Shown: positions 1-13,145 of the stretch, in pieces
How the letters are laid out: the number at the start of each line of letters is the position of its first letter
Numbering within the stretch: the stretch's first letter is position 1
Source: Apiosordaria backusii
Taxonomy: Eukaryota > Ascomycota > Sordariomycetes > Sordariales > Lasiosphaeriaceae
Length of the DNA stretch: 64,000 bases
Assembly (NCBI GenBank): GCA_030549205.1
Contig: JAUKTV010000004.1
Location: 2,170,001 to 2,234,000, forward strand
Direction: 5' to 3'
Notes under the pieces: generated by a model
What the model saw: the letters and a program-made list of their open reading frames with translations, nothing else
Database searches by the model: none
Told to the model about the DNA's origin: nothing
Made by a program: the position numbers and the translations under genes

Positions 1-3000
1 CGATGCAGAGCGTTGCGCATGCCCGCATCGCTGGAACGCTGCGAGGTAACGAGAAACCGGGCATGTCAAGTGACCAAAATGTTCACCCGTGCAAGTCTCT
101 ATATTTCGGGCCACCTGGTGGCCGCCCCCAATATCCCCGCACCATGGAAGAGAGGAGGAGGTGGGTGGTGATGCTCACACCTTGGCCGGAGTTTAAACAG
201 CGGCCCGCACGGTGACGGTGGTGACAAGGTTGGGGCAGTGAGGTCTGCTATCCAATGCAACAGTGGTCCTAAATTTGGCGACAAGATGCAAGGGTCCGTC
301 AATCAATTCCAAGGACAAGACACTATACGATGCACACTATGAGCGAGGAACTGGTTGCACGGGAACACAGCATTCAGACCATCGAGTCCCTAGCAGGTGT
401 TGTGTCCGGTCTTGACTCGTTTTTCCTGCAACGAGTCAACGACGTGTTGCTGGGTTCTTGGAGGGAGATGAGGTCCATCACCGCCCAACTCCATAGACCG
501 AAGGCGCCATCCCGCCTGTCGATCCGGCGCCTCGTTCAAAAAAGGAAATGTGGTGAACCAGTCAAGCTAGACAGGGACGGGGGTCATGTTCGCTGCGCTT
601 GCCCCGGAACGCCAAGTTTCCGGTATGCTTATCTCGACGCAGCCTATCACCACGAGCCATGACCGCCATCTGTCCACTTGTTCTGGACCATCGCCGCCCC
701 ATTTCCCCTCAGAAAGTCAAACCTAGCCGATGATAGCGGGGGAAAACGGTTGAGGCTCGGGCCCGGCGGCATCTTCACAGGCGGGCGCGCACCACTATCT
801 GGCAGCCAGCGAACAACGTGAATGGAAATTACGAGTTGGAAATGCGATGGGGCTCTCTGATGAAAGCCCCTCTGCGATTGATTGACGAGTCGCTTCCCTG
901 GAATTCCCAGTCGGGCGTCACGCATTTTGACAAGAGGTGGTATTGGGCGACACATATCGACATGGGCATCGCTGGCAATGCGGATCATATCATGCGGTTG
1001 ATATACAGTGCTGCGGCAGGATTCACACTCGCCGCTTTTCCTCCATTTCCAGCGGCATGAACAGCGGCAGAGGCGCCGCCTTATTGCTCCACGGGACCGT
1101 CGCTCCCACCCTTGTGAGCGGGCCTTGATATCCCTCAGGCGAGCAAGGGGAATGGTGGTGTTGAATGTGGGCACTGTCGATATCAAGCGAAGTTATTCAG
1201 TGTTCCAGACCGCGCTCTCAACCTCCATCACTCGCTTATCCCCACGCAATCATGATGCAGTGAATGGATAAGGAACGAATCTCGACCCCCCCTTGCTGCT
1301 TTTGCCCACAAGGAAGTCCCGGGCTCCTCGTCGAGTGGGGATGTCTGGGACTTGCTTCGTATGTATTGCTGCATGTCTTGCCCTTTCCAACACCATTCTG
1401 CACATGCCTCTCGGTACATATTATTATCTGAGACGCGGTGCTTTCACGTGTTCTGGACAGACTCAGTTTTCATCACTGTGGTCGGGTCGGAGGTTGGAGA
1501 GTTCTCGCTCTGAGTCGGGACGGATAGCATGAACCAGGGGACCGTGCTTCTCTCAAAGTTCCGTGCATCTGCTATGATTCTGAGGGCCCAAGAGATACTT
1601 TTTGGGCCATCAAAAACCCGAAGTCACGCAGGCCTCGGAAACATGCCAAGTTGTCACGATGTCATCTCTGTGGAGAGCGCGGATTGACGCAGACGGCGGT
1701 ATACATGGTGGTCTGCCGTGTCCTATTCTGATGTTTCCCAGAACCTAGTATTTGTCCAATCCTGGCAGAAGGATCAGTTGATCCGGACCCAAGCCAATTA
1801 ATATCAACAGGACCTGGGATTGCCTGGCGTCTGGAGCAAGATATCACACTGACACATCCATGGTTACAGCGGATATTGATTTGCGAGATGGAGTAATTGA
1901 TTCACACACAACTGAACCCTGGATGGATGCGCGCAAAAATATCATCATCATCAGCATGCCTTGTCGTCGAGTGAGGTAGCATTCATTTCGCTCCCAGGTG
2001 GTTTCGTCATGCTCGAGATATTGGGGGCGCATGTTTCTGCTTAGATCGGAACCAGAGATCTGGCTACACTAAACTATCACCCGGGGGGGCCCGCCGCCGC
2101 GCGCTTGAGGCGCCATCACCATGGCTCTTGGGTCCCTGATTTGTCCCAAAGAGGCAGGTGACAAGAAAGATGAGCAGTGGGCTTGCAGGCCTTGGGTCCC
2201 GCCTGGGGAAAGGGAGGCTTCTGGGGGCTTGTTACCAACAGACTGGTTCGGGATCTCCCCTCAGTGCCCGCGCGACGCCCACCACCACCCTGCTGACGGG
2301 ATTTGATATGCCAAAAAAAGAGTAAGCAGCGCTATGCGACAAGGTATTTCAAGCGATGAGTTTGTACGATTTCCAAAACAACGACCAGACAACCTGCTCA
2401 ACAAAACTCCGTGTACTACCCCCGTCCCTAAGGAACCACATTACGGGAAAGTCAAATCAATTGGACGCGGGTAGCAACATGAACTTTGACCCAAAACACC
2501 GGGGCGTTTTCCCGTTTCTGAAGGGGAAAAGTTCCGGATTGCTGCAACTTGCACAGGGAAGGCGTCTGACAAATTTCATCGGTGACTTTTTTGCTGCATA
2601 GTATTGATGTCAGTAAAATTTCTTGTGCTCCCGTCACCAAATATCAATATTATCGATCGAGGTTCTAGGCGGCAAGACCTCCGAGATCTGATATTTGTCT
2701 CTGTGCCTCTGAAAAAAAAAAGAGGCGTGAAGGGAGGCGTCCGGGAAGGGCGGTCATCTTTCAGGGTCCTTTCCCCTCGCTCGCCGTCATGCCCGCCCCT
2801 CCATCGTTCGTTTACCGAGAAGGCAGAGAGGAAGCAAACACAAGACATTTTAGGCGAGGGGGGCGCTTGAATTTGGGACTTGAACTCTATCGATTCCATT
2901 TCCGAGAATCTGGGCCCATCTACACTGATCCAATCCTGCACGGTCAGCATCACGGTACTGGCGTCTTTTTTTCGTTTCTTTTCATCATCCTGGTAATATC

Positions 3001-6000
3001 ATCGTTCTTTTAGTCGTTCTTTTGCACCCGACAGACTGGAATGGGATTTGATGGCGGCCGGTTGGGGGGGCACCTAAGGTAGGGTACTTGATGATCCCCC
3101 GGCAGTTTAGGTACCGTATGTATCTTTTTGCCCAAGAGACAATAAACTAACAACCCCCAGAATGATACATACTAGCTTTTGCATGCCGCGCGGGTTGGGT
3201 CGCGCCCCCCCTCAACACTGCATTTTTTATTCGATGTGGTCATCAGCTTGCTTCAACCCCGGCCGAGTTTCCAAACTGGGAAGGGGACGCCGCAAAGGGA
3301 ACGGGGTTATCGTTGCGCTACGGAGAGGTAGTTCGCACACGTTAAGGTAGGCGGGGGAGATTTGTATGGGGTTTCTCGTTTGAATTCCGGGATTTGTGAG
3401 TTGGAGAAAAACCCCACAAGGCTTCGACTCCTAACGGACGGACTGTTTTTTCTCGACTGACAACGTGGCACCGTGGTCAGTCTGGTGGGTTTGTTGGGTT
3501 AGCGGTGGTCTCGACTCTCTCACGGGCTTTTGTTTTGGCCTCGGTTTCGGTTACCGAGTTAGTTTTTCGTTTCTTAAGGCAAGGAAGGCTAGGAGATACT
3601 GCGGCATGATGGTGGAATCTGACACTACTTGACATCCACTGCCGCTACCGCCGCCAATTTGCTCGGGATCATCAAACTCCATGTGTTTGGATAAGGTAGG
3701 GTACCGTAGGTACCGAGGACTCGGACGGAGCGGTATGTATGTACGGTACATCGTGTACTTACTCACAGACCATTTGGCTCTTGTCTCTCTTTCTCCATTC
3801 TTTATTTGGTCCCTCTCCTCCGGAGATGTTTCCGTGTTGTGTGAAAGTGAAAGACATGTGCACGAATAGGGGCCGGCCACCTTTTTCCACACACCCCCGT
3901 GGGACCCCGTGGGGATGTCTCTCACCGTTTCTCTTCCTCCCTTGCCTTACCTTGCCTTTCATACTTGGCGTAGAAAGAGCGGCCGACCCGGCACTTTGGG
4001 ACCATCATTCCCCTCCCCACCGCCTCCCACTAAAACAGAGGTCTTAACTGCAAGAGGAATCGTTCAAATGCGCGGGCAGTGAGAAGGGGTCTAGAATCAC
4101 TGTTTTTGAGGGGCTTTTGTAGCCAATCTGGAGAGATCCTTCGTACCAGCAAACCCCTGTTTTGAACTGGAGGTAGGGGTAGACGCCTCTTTTTGCTTTT
4201 GGACTGGGCAAGAAAACACACGTGCCCAACCATCACCAAAGGGGTCAAGATGGGGGGGGGGGGGGGGCGGGTTTGGAGGGCGGTAAACTCCGTTCTTTTG
4301 GATAGCGAGGACGGCGACTTGGTTGCCTTGTCGTGGGTTGAATGCTACCTTGCCAGGTCAATGGAATCTGAGTAGAGAGGGATATGGGAGGGAAATGGAA
4401 AATGGAAAGGAGGTGTGGGTGGTAACGCATGCTGCAAGCCGCCCGCCTTGTAAAGATTTGCAGATTTGCATTGCAGGTGGTCGGCGACCAAAAATTCCAT
4501 TTTGCAGAGTACATACATGATTGCCAATCTTTTCATATGAAATCAGTTGAAGAACCGCAGAAGGAAAAAAGAAGGCAGGGTCTAGAATATGTGCGTGGTA
4601 ACGAAAGAAGGAATCGCGGGGGGGAAGCCGGCAGTGTGTGGCTTGCCTTGATTGCTACGCTGTACCCATGTTGAAAGGAGCGATTTGGGAAGATGATCGC
4701 CGTGATGGGTGTGCAGGTATGATGTCGATGTCTTTGGTGATCTAGGCTCTTGACGTGGTTCGGGAGGGAGAGTTACCGGGTGGGATACACTAGGGTGGGA
4801 GGCTAGGTTGCTGATAGGTATGGGTTTGTGAGGTTGTCACATTTTTTTACACTACCATTGTGGCTTCGTGGATCTTTCACATTACTCTCTGCTTGGTGGT
4901 CACATTGATGAGTGGTCGCGCTTCATCGATCGGTACATGGGGAACTCAGTGTCGATACTCCCAGTGACCTTCGATGACTGTCTGTTCAGTACCCCATTAT
5001 CTGAACGGTGGCAACTGCAACAAAAAGGCGTCACAAATTCCACTAATGCCCTGTTGATATGTGCCAATGTGCACTAGATTATGCAAGGGGAGGGACGATT
5101 TCCATTTTGTTTTTTTATGTCCTTTCATTAAAACGCACTGTTCCAGTCCCAATAGGGGCCCTCCTTACATCCGTACTTTCGCGGCGTTAAACGTTCTACC
5201 CAACTGGTTGGTTGGAGAACTCTTCGGTCGGGCGGACGGGCAGCGGCCAGGTTGGGCGCGCGGTAGGGAAAAGAAGGAAAAGCCACCCCCTTAACTAACG
5301 CCTGTAAGGACGGTTAGAGTTGTCAGTCCTGGGCTTTAACTGGGCTGTCCAGTCAATGATGTAAGCCTTGGGGGGCTTGGAACAGCAGAGGGGTGCATAT
5401 CCGCCATGTTAGAAAAGCGCCTTGGTTTTGGGCTAATGTATGAAAGTATGCGAGGTGGTAAGGATGGATACATGTAGGTCATGGAAAGACGTTGAGCGCT
5501 TGTTCAAGGGAGAAAAGGCGGTTGAAGTCCGAGGCAATTTGATCTGTGGCGTCAGGTACTTGATGTACATAGAGCCAGACGCCTGGTTTGATGCAGGAGT
5601 CTGCAGGAGCGGTTTGGAAATGTAAACAAGACTGCTTGCCCCTTTCCTGGAACCGCGGATTCAATCCCTATTTGGTGTGAGCGTCTTGAGAGAGCCAGAT
5701 CTGGGAAGGCTCTTCTCATACGATTCCTCGATGGAGTGCATCCGTTACCTACTTGAAACCGCCCAAGGCTCTGTTTGGAAACAGCCTACATAGACATAAA
5801 CTGCGTCAGATATAGAGACAGAAGGACATGGTTCAGGGAGAGGATTGATGGGTAGCTTCAAGTCACAACCAGCCACTATTCCTGGGCGTTGGATGCCCCC
5901 TTATGGAGTTGCCCGGCCTGCGTGGCCCCCTTTTTTTGGGAGTATCAGCAATGGAATTTCAGTTGCCAGGAAGCCTTCTCGGCATAGGAGCAAGGCCCTT

Positions 6001-7774
6001 TCGGTTGCGAGGCCTAGTCCAGTCTATCTGAGTTTTGTGATTACTATCGTCAAATGAATCCAAGCCTCAAGACCCTTTTTGTGGATGGACGTATCTGCCA
6101 TGTTTAGCTCTATCTGATCAGCAGTAGAAAGCTATTCTGACAAGAAAGCACTAAGTTGACAACCACCGGGGAGCTTCGCAAGTATTCCACAAACATATCC
6201 TCGTCATACGCAAGATATTGAGCATGGTCTCGAGCTGAATATTGACTGCTTTGATGTGTTCTGCGAGTACCAACATGCCAGGTATCTTTTCTACTGAGAA
6301 CGTTCATTTGCACTTTGACCCACAATTGATGGTTATCCTTATATTTTAGAGTCTCTTTGGTAAACTTTGAACTGGCTAGCACAGGCAGGCCAGGCCACAG
6401 TCGCTGTTGATCAGCAAGCTGTCCTGCTACTTCCGATCAATTAGGCAAATCCAGGACTCGGCTTACTTTATGACCAAGCTTTTCTAAGAAGCACGTTAAG
6501 GCAGCATGGATCCCCGATCTGAAAGTCTTGATTTTCAACTGGAGTGCCTGGTATAAGGCATCAAGCAGTGAGAGAGTCTCACTGTGTGCAGGGCTCAAAG
6601 ACCTCCAAGAAGGAAAGTCGGATACGAGGTTTTTATGTGTCGTTTTGTCCCGCTATCGTAGTATGCCCTGTGGAATTACTGAGACAGAATGAGCGGTTCA
6701 CATGTAAAGACATGTGGAAAATACAACCTTTGAAGAGGCATGCTACCATACAAACAGTGTTGAGAATTCACCCCGCTGTGCGTACACGAATTTCGAGAGG
6801 CAAAGTATAGCCTGGATGTTTCAGGTCGAAATATTGGTAGACACGGCGTTTGAGAAAACTGTATGCCTAGCTTAGCGAGAGTTCTTATAACATGTATCAC
6901 GGTGGGAGGTTTCCAGAGATCGATGGTCACTTGATTGTCGAGAATAGCAGAGAGCATACAATGTCATAATAGACTTGATTCAATTCATCCTATCTCTTCC
7001 CTTCCAGATTCCATTTCCAGCGATTGATACATGTCAAGCAACCCATCAAACTAAGGGGCATGCTTGATAAAGTAGACTATCGTTAGCCGCCGTGACCGTT
7101 CTCTCACAAGACCTGCTTTTACCCCTCTTTATTCCCTCCCCAGGTATTCGTCATAAAGGATTGTGTTGTAGTCATTTGTAATGTCAATGATTGTATATCT
7201 GACAAGACCGTCTCTCATACGCCCCCGCCTTCTTGAGAGACGCCGTCATGAATAATGTTCCCCAGCAGTGAAAAAAAAAACCCCCCGAACAATAAAATAA
7301 AGACCAAGAGACAACGAAAACCTAGCATCATCCCCTCTTCGCCCTTATTCTTATCAACGCCCTTTGCTTGTATACCCTTCCCCACCGTCAAACAGAAAGC
7401 CAAAAGCAGAATTAAGTCCCAGATAAAACAATGACGAGATAAATATGAGAAACGTAAATGAATGATTGAAGGCACCCTCAAGGCATGTCATATGGTATAG
7501 GTATATAGAGTGGTAAAATAGAAAAAAAAGTACGGTGTCAACCGTGTGGTTTGGTATATATAAAAATAAATCATCGCGTGCCTAGCCGGCCTCTCTAAAA
7601 AGATAGCAATGAGTGAGTGAAAAGAGATCGGCCCCTAACGAGCACCTTCATGACCCCATCATGATAGCATAGCATAGCACCCATCAACACCGTACACCAT
7701 ACTCCTATGCTACCACCAACACCTGAAAATGCTAGACAAGACACACGCGCACACTAATGTTGTTGGAAGTTGTC
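1..7774. other. gene-free interval, 7.8 kb
   Basis: No coding region is supportable here on either strand. Open frames are all short, overlap each other and lack family resemblance or intron-joined continuations. The base composition is mixed, with no RIP signature, unlike 19768-42690. Visible local structure includes a 16-G run at 4252-4267, a pyrimidine/purine-skewed stretch around 2700-3020, and repeated GGTACC/TAGGTACC-type palindromes around 3065-3120 and 3695-3750. The last few hundred bases (about 7200-7774) probably include the 3' UTR of the minus-strand gene that ends at 7775. Non-coding transcripts cannot be excluded. Confidence 0.6.
4252..4267. repeat. poly-G run (16 G)
   Basis: Sixteen consecutive G on the plus strand, followed by CGGG and further G-rich sequence. 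This is a mononucleotide microsatellite in non-coding DNA. Its length may be unreliable in an assembly. Confidence 0.9.
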
Positions 7775-9901
7775 CTAGATCCAGGCGTCCTTTCCGTCGG
7801 CTACTGGAGGCGGTGTTGTCTCGCCCGTTCGTCGTGGTGGTGGTACGACAGGGGGACTTCGTGGGCTGCCAGCTTGCTTGGGTGGAGGGACGTTGAAGCC
7901 GACGCCTCGTGGGCTTGGGATCTTGACCTTATTCGGGCTCTGTGGGCTGTAGACGCTGGGGCTCAGGGTAATCTCCTGCGCTGGTGCAGGTATTACGGAT
8001 TGGGTGTCGATTTGGGGTCTCGGCACAGGTGGAAGTGTCTTCATCTTCGCATCCTTGACTGGGTCTCGCGTTGGGCTTGAGGGAGATCCTTCCTTGGTAG
8101 AGCCCGTTGGTGTTGTGGCTCCAGAGTCCAAACCCGCGGGTCGCTTGAGGTGGACATTGAGGCCCTTTGCTTGGAGCTCCTTGACAACGTTGGGGCATTC
8201 CAAGTTGTACACGTGAGAGTCCTGAACTGAGACTACTGTTTGAGCCACTGGTGGAATATCGTCAACTGAAGAGAATCTGAGGCCAATTTGAACTGTCGCT
8301 GAAGATATAAGAGACGAGTCTCTGCGGTGGCGGAAGGCGGCAAGGTTGCCCATCGAGGGCGGCGGTTTGAGGTGATCGTTGTTGTTGGGTGAGTATGTAG
8401 TGGCGGGGAGAAGAGTAAGTGACGACTTGGCGCCAGAATTCTTGTTAGGGAATAATGAGTAGTTGGAGCGCTTTCTCATGTGCCCACCGGCCGTGTTTGA
8501 AACGCGTGCCCGTTCTGGCGCTTTGGGCATGAAGGCGTTGGATGCCGCAGAAAACAGTCTGTTGGACCGGAAAGATCGGATGGACGCAGGACCACGGCGA
8601 CCATAGATGATGGAAGCTGTTCTCTCGCTTCTCATGCTTTTAGCGTCTATCGCCTCCTCTTTTTCGTGGGCCGTCAAGCTCGATTCGCTGTCCATCCTGC
8701 GCAGGCTCCCTGAACCAGCTGCCTCATCGTGATCCTTGTAATCTCGATTGCCGAATCCGATCTCTGAGTCTGTGTCGTCCGCCGTATAGCGCCTTTCAAT
8801 CTTGTATCTGGCCCTGCGGTTCTCATACTCGCCGACCTTATCCCGAGGACCAATGGTTGAAATGGTGTTCGATTTCAAGAACAAGTAAAGCCCCCCGTTC
8901 ATCAGTCCAGAAATGTTTGCCACCACGGCAGCAACCATCGATAGATTGAGGGAATTGTTGTTCTGGCCTCGCTGGTTCATGAATGTCACGACGTAGAAAT
9001 ATGGCAGCATGAAACCCTGGCAGATATCAGCAACTGAACCAGATTGAGGTTGAGTCAGTGGACTTACGATAGACATAGCTCCCAATGCCAGGTAATAGAC
9101 CATTCTCGATGCCGCAACGCGAGCCGTCACTTCGATCTGAATGCTGCTGTGTAACTTGACGAAGACCACCACAGTGCAGATGATCAGGATCGAGGCGATT
9201 GCTGTCAAGAGTCCAAAGCATGCCGTCGAGTAGTGGGCAACAAACCAAAAGAGTGAGGTCAAGCAGAAGTTTGGAGACTGGTCAAAGGCGGCAACCAGAA
9301 ACATGGCAAGTGTAAACAGTCCAATGAGTGCTGAGCAAATTGACACATTCCACTTTCCCCTTGGAGCCAAGATCTCCTTCCGAAGTGCTCTCATTGTCAA
9401 CTCAACCCCAAAAACAAGCTGAATAAAAGGCGCCAGAAAGACAGCTAGAGAGAGTCAGCGGAAAGAATCCAAGATAGTAACTTGTGATCAAGGCATCTTA
9501 CCAGGCAACATGACCAGTGCCATCATAGTGCATCCTGTGCCAAAAAGTCCGTCGAGGCCAGTCGACTGAGCGCCAGCAAAGACCAGGCTTTGAATGAAAA
9601 TTCCAATTGATAAAATGAGCGGATAGATCTCGCCCTCGGGCACAAAGTTCAGGCCATTCCGCCTGAACCTGTATGACCTGTTGTTCCGCTTTTCCCTGAA
9701 ATACGAATCAACCAAGATCCCCACGGCGGTCGCAAAAGCAGCAATAATATTAAAAGAAGCTAAAATGATAGTCGATGTTCGAATAGATCTGGCGGCGGCG
9801 AATCTTAACTCGTTGAAGAACATCTGCTGGGTGGTGGTTTGGTTCCGAGCCGTCTGGAAGGTGTTGTTTCCTGTCCTGTTGTTGAAGTTGTTCTGCGGCA
9901 T
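7775..9901 (-). CDS. seven-transmembrane (GPCR-like) fungal membrane protein
   Basis: Three coding exons on the minus strand: 9502-9901, 9068-9444 and 7775-9016, giving 672 aa. Introns 9445-9501 (57 bp) and 9017-9067 (51 bp) have GTAAG donors and TAG/CAG acceptors and keep frame. The N-terminus is Asn-rich with N-x-T sequons. About seven hydrophobic segments follow, near residues 45-65, 93-112, 118-147, 165-187, 195-229, 245-270 and 278-300. A long cytoplasmic-looking tail (about 370 aa) is rich in Ser, Pro and charged residues and ends in proline-rich PPP motifs. The topology suggests a receptor-like plasma membrane protein, but I see no CFEM domain or other diagnostic family motif, so ligand and function are unknown. 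The ATG at 9901 was chosen for its A at -3; an in-frame ATG at 9970 would add 23 residues. The second intron is a multiple of three without a stop, so retention would insert 17 residues in the sixth membrane segment. Confidence 0.75.
9017..9067 (-). other. 51-bp in-frame intron of the 7TM gene
   Basis: On the minus strand it starts GTAAGT and ends GCCAG, with a CTGAC-type branch sequence near the donor and a CTGAT near the acceptor. It has 17 sense codons and no stop. Splicing joins the two halves of a hydrophobic segment (ALGAMSI to GFMLPYF); the retained form interrupts it with a polar insert. Confidence 0.6.
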
Positions 9902-12323
9902 CGTCCCCGTGTCGTCCCGCGACTCCAACCACGAGGCAATCACCTCATCTACCAACGCGAGTGGCGACATCGGGCTCTGTCGGTATCTGTCTGTCCGCGA
10001 GGTCGGCGATGGCGAGAATGCCGTAGCAGTGCCCTGGAATCCGTCCGTCGTCAAGTCATCTAATCCACGTCGTCGAGGTCGTAAACACGGCGCCGGCCGA
10101 TGTGTGGTGAAGAAGCGAAGGGGGAGAGAAAGGAGCAAATCAAGACAAGCAGATGGACGAGGCAGGAGTGTAATGGTATCCTGCCATCCCGCATTCCCAC
10201 TCTCACAAGCAACGACCGTCGGCAGGGGTGGGCACACCTTGAGCACAACCACGGGCCAGACGAAACAGTCCCTGAGCACCCAGCACCCGCTGCTTGCCCT
10301 CGACTGGGAATAGAAACAGGGACCAGGGCGGATGAGTGGACGAATCCAATGAGCGAACGAGGAGGCGAAGGACGGCAGACGACACTTGCAGTCCGCGGGT
10401 CTCTTCCAGAAGAAGCAGGGTGCTCAAGGGGAGACACCGGTGCATGAAAGATGGGGACAGAGCACCATGTGCTCTCCCGGTCAGGCTATCGAAGAGACGG
10501 CAAACGATGACGAGGGGTTGGGACGGTCCCCTCTCGGACAGGATACAACCGAGCAGGGGTGCGGGCTGGGCATCTCGAAATCCCCAGAGGCATTTGAGAG
10601 ACGGCAGGGTTTCGATGACAGAAGAGATCGCGGCTCAAGGGCCGCTCGGACAGAAAGCGATCTTGGCCGTTGAAGGTGGCTGAAAGCCAGACGGGGAGGT
10701 CATCACATCTTGACCAGGGCGTCATTGTCTTTCCCCAGAGGCCGCTCAAGACGGTCATCTTTTGAAGTGCTGGGACCAGTGACAGGCTAGAACGATGTTT
10801 CTAGTCATGTTGTTTCGAAGACACGGATACATGCTGAACCTGAGTCGAAGAGCTTGGAGAAGTTGTGTCCTCCAAGCTGCTATCCTGAGCTTGCTGTCTA
10901 GGGCTCGTCTTGACAGCACCTTGGCGTGGCGAATGCGAGCACAACTGCTGGGATGCAAAGGAAAGCCATTGATCCGACTCGGGGTCCAAGCTCACTTCGG
11001 TGCGGGCAAAGGGCGAGAATTGTTCTGTGAATGCAGCGAGTGTCGCGAAGGCATTGTCACGACGTGGGGTTGAGGCAGTTTCGTGACAACCCCCAGTTTC
11101 GTCTTCTGCACTAACGAGGCCCCTGGTCCGTCCAGAGTCGCCGCAAGAGCCGCAACATGGCCAAAGCTCCCCTAGGGCAGCTCTGGGGTGACATGCCAAG
11201 ACTCCTGGAAAGGCAGGGTCAACCCCTGTTGCGGATCAAACCGAGAGACATGCGATCTGTGCAAGTCAACGACACTTCAGAGCATCTCTGCAATCAGTGC
11301 TTGAAGATCTCCACGGTCCATCCAGCCTATTCTCTGGATAGCCTCTCACGACAATACAGCTTGTCTGCCCAAAGATGGACTGCTTTCCTTGTCATGGCCA
11401 CAGACCCTAGAATAGCATCAATTTGGTCTCAGTCACTACTATTTTTGGCATCTTCATTGTCCTCTCACTCACCTTGACGAACAGTCATGATGAGGTGTCA
11501 GCAACCTCCAACATCAGGCCAGATCGATGATCTACAACTATCAAGTTTTAAAGATAAGCACACCTGCTATTCCTTGCTTCAACACTCAAGATAAAAGCTT
11601 CTTTTGCACGATTGATTCCACCGGGCATCGTCCGCTGAAAGAATGCCAAGGACGATTCCAGTTCGTCCGTTGTCACCCCCTCGCACCCCCTGAAGCAGAG
11701 CATGTCTCAGGTTGCGGGCATCCCGTCACCTCGTGTCACTTGACAGGGACCTTACTTCACTTTCAACCATAACTTCCAAGCCTGATGAGAGATCTCACGA
11801 TGGATTACAATCCCCTTGACCTAGAGCCTGCGAGCATCATTGCGGGGAAGGTAGCAAGCAGATAAGACGACATGCCTCGTGTTGACCGTTGGCAGATCGC
11901 TAGAGGAAGCGAGCATTCCCTATCCTGCTTTTACAATCTCTTCCGGGGATGCCAGTATCGAACTCTCGAGGCGAGCTTTGCAGCTGCTCCAACCCTACCT
12001 AGATTGAATACGGAACTTGGCAATTGTCGACACCGAAGAACACCTCTTGTTGGGGTGCACGCTTGTTGGCTCCCTCGGACTCGGAGGTTAGGAGTTTATT
12101 CGCCTTTGGCTCTGGCAACGGATCGGTAATTATCTCGTAGGTCTAGACTCTCTTGGAGGATGATAAGGCACAGCAGCAAGCGAGCAGGGCCAGCAAGGTG
12201 CCGAGCTCGCCCAGGCCGGATAAAGCTTGACAGGAGTTTGCCGCGACTCTAGACCCCACCATTATTATGGGTGAGGGAGGCCCCCGGGTTTGGTGGGTAG
12301 TGGAAGCTGGAAGTCTAGAGTTC
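9902..12323. other. intergenic, upstream of 7TM gene
   Basis: This covers about 2.4 kb between the 7TM start and the edge of the transposon complex. It should contain the 7TM promoter and 5' leader. Several open frames run through 9970-10450 on both strands but have no recognisable protein features, and no intron signals link them. GC content is normal with no RIP signature, so the AT-rich block begins abruptly at the TIR. Confidence 0.5.
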
Positions 12324-12333
12324 CGAAATGAAA
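12324..12333. repeat. 10-bp direct repeat, left (target-site duplication)
   Basis: CGAAATGAAA sits directly outside the left TIR. The same ten bases occur at 42757-42766 directly outside the right TIR. A 10-bp duplication is within the 9-11 bp range known for Mutator-like (MULE) DNA transposons; the superfamily assignment is inference. Confidence 0.75.
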
Positions 12334-12402
12334 GTGGATGTAGGTAAGCTGACCACTACCCCCCCCATATTATCTGACCACTTAGGGGTAGTTAAGTTGA
12401 GT
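12334..12402 (+). repeat. left terminal inverted repeat
   Basis: It matches the reverse complement of 42690-42756. The conserved blocks are GTAGGTAAGCTGACC, then ACTACC with a C run (8 C here, 7 at the right end), then TATCTGACCACTTAGGGGTA. Beyond those the match continues with C/T and G/A differences, consistent with RIP. Within the TIR the 9-mer CTGACCACT occurs twice, at 12349 and 12374, 25 bp apart, which looks like a doubled transposase-binding site. Confidence 0.85.
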
Positions 12403-12606
12403 TTTTTACCGAGCCTACCGTTAAACCAATGTTATATTAATGGTTAACTTTTTTCGCGTTAATAGTTCCTTTTTCGATTAAGTGTGTAATTAAATTAATT
12501 TCTTCCTTTTTAAAAAAAAAAAACCGTAGTATTAAATTTAATAAAGTACTTTTAAAGCATTTTTAAATCGTTTTTATAGTTAATAATTAAGAATTATTTA
12601 TTTTAT

Positions 12607-12611
12607 ATTTA
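12607..12611. repeat. 5-bp TSD of chromovirus (left)
   Basis: ATTTA directly abuts the left LTR; the identical ATTTA at 19768-19772 abuts the right LTR. A 5-bp duplication is the usual product of Ty3/Gypsy integrases. Confidence 0.85.
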
Positions 12612-13037
12612 TGTGACGAACCCCTGTACAGAACCTCTGAAAGGGATACTTGGTTGAAGGCAACTTCTGACAATTGGTTCGGTGCAGCTAAACAGTGCAC
12701 AACAAGATGTCTCAATGTAAACACAAGATACCGTGAATACAAGCTGTGATTGCATACTGCGGAACTATCTACGAGCTATCTAGTTCCTCCGTATATATAG
12801 ACTCTTTTCTAGTCGTGCTCCCCTTGCTCAATGCCCTGAGCACACTGATCACCGTGCTTGGTCTGCTCAGTGCTCCGAGCAGACTGAGCATCCTACTCAG
12901 TCTGCTCAGCGTCCTGAGCGCACTGATCAACCGTTCCTTACCGTGATTGGCTCTCTGAGATGTATTCCTGATTGGTCCTTACTTTCCGTGGTTCCACAAC
13001 CAATCGTTATTCTCGTCCATATCCCAGGGTTGTGACA
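12612..13037 (-). repeat. 3' LTR of chromovirus (left copy)
   Basis: 426 bp, no difference seen from 19342-19767. In element sense U3 comes first, with three CCAAT/ATTGG boxes near its start, then an array of imperfect palindromes built on CTGAGCA/TGCTCAG (about 12825-12925), then the TATATATA at 12792-12799, then R/U5. Confidence 0.95.
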
Positions 13038-13042
13038 CGATG

Positions 13043-13053
13043 CTCCCCCTCTC
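13043..13053 (-). other. polypurine tract of chromovirus
   Basis: Minus strand reads GAGAGGGGGAG, an 11-nt all-purine run ending 5 nt before the 3' LTR. Its position matches the plus-strand DNA primer of LTR retrotransposons. The short spacer to the LTR is slightly unusual. Confidence 0.65.
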
Positions 13054-13145
13054 AGGCCGACGTCCCGACGGCCTAGTTCTTTTATTTCCTCCAACAACAA
13101 CTTCCTCCCCAGGTAAGTTTTCCTTTTCACTACCACGCCTCCGCA

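Noticed and set aside
12746..12946. 66-codon frame, repeated identically at 19476-19676
   Set aside because: It lies wholly inside the LTRs, spanning the promoter palindromes; identity only reflects LTR duplication.
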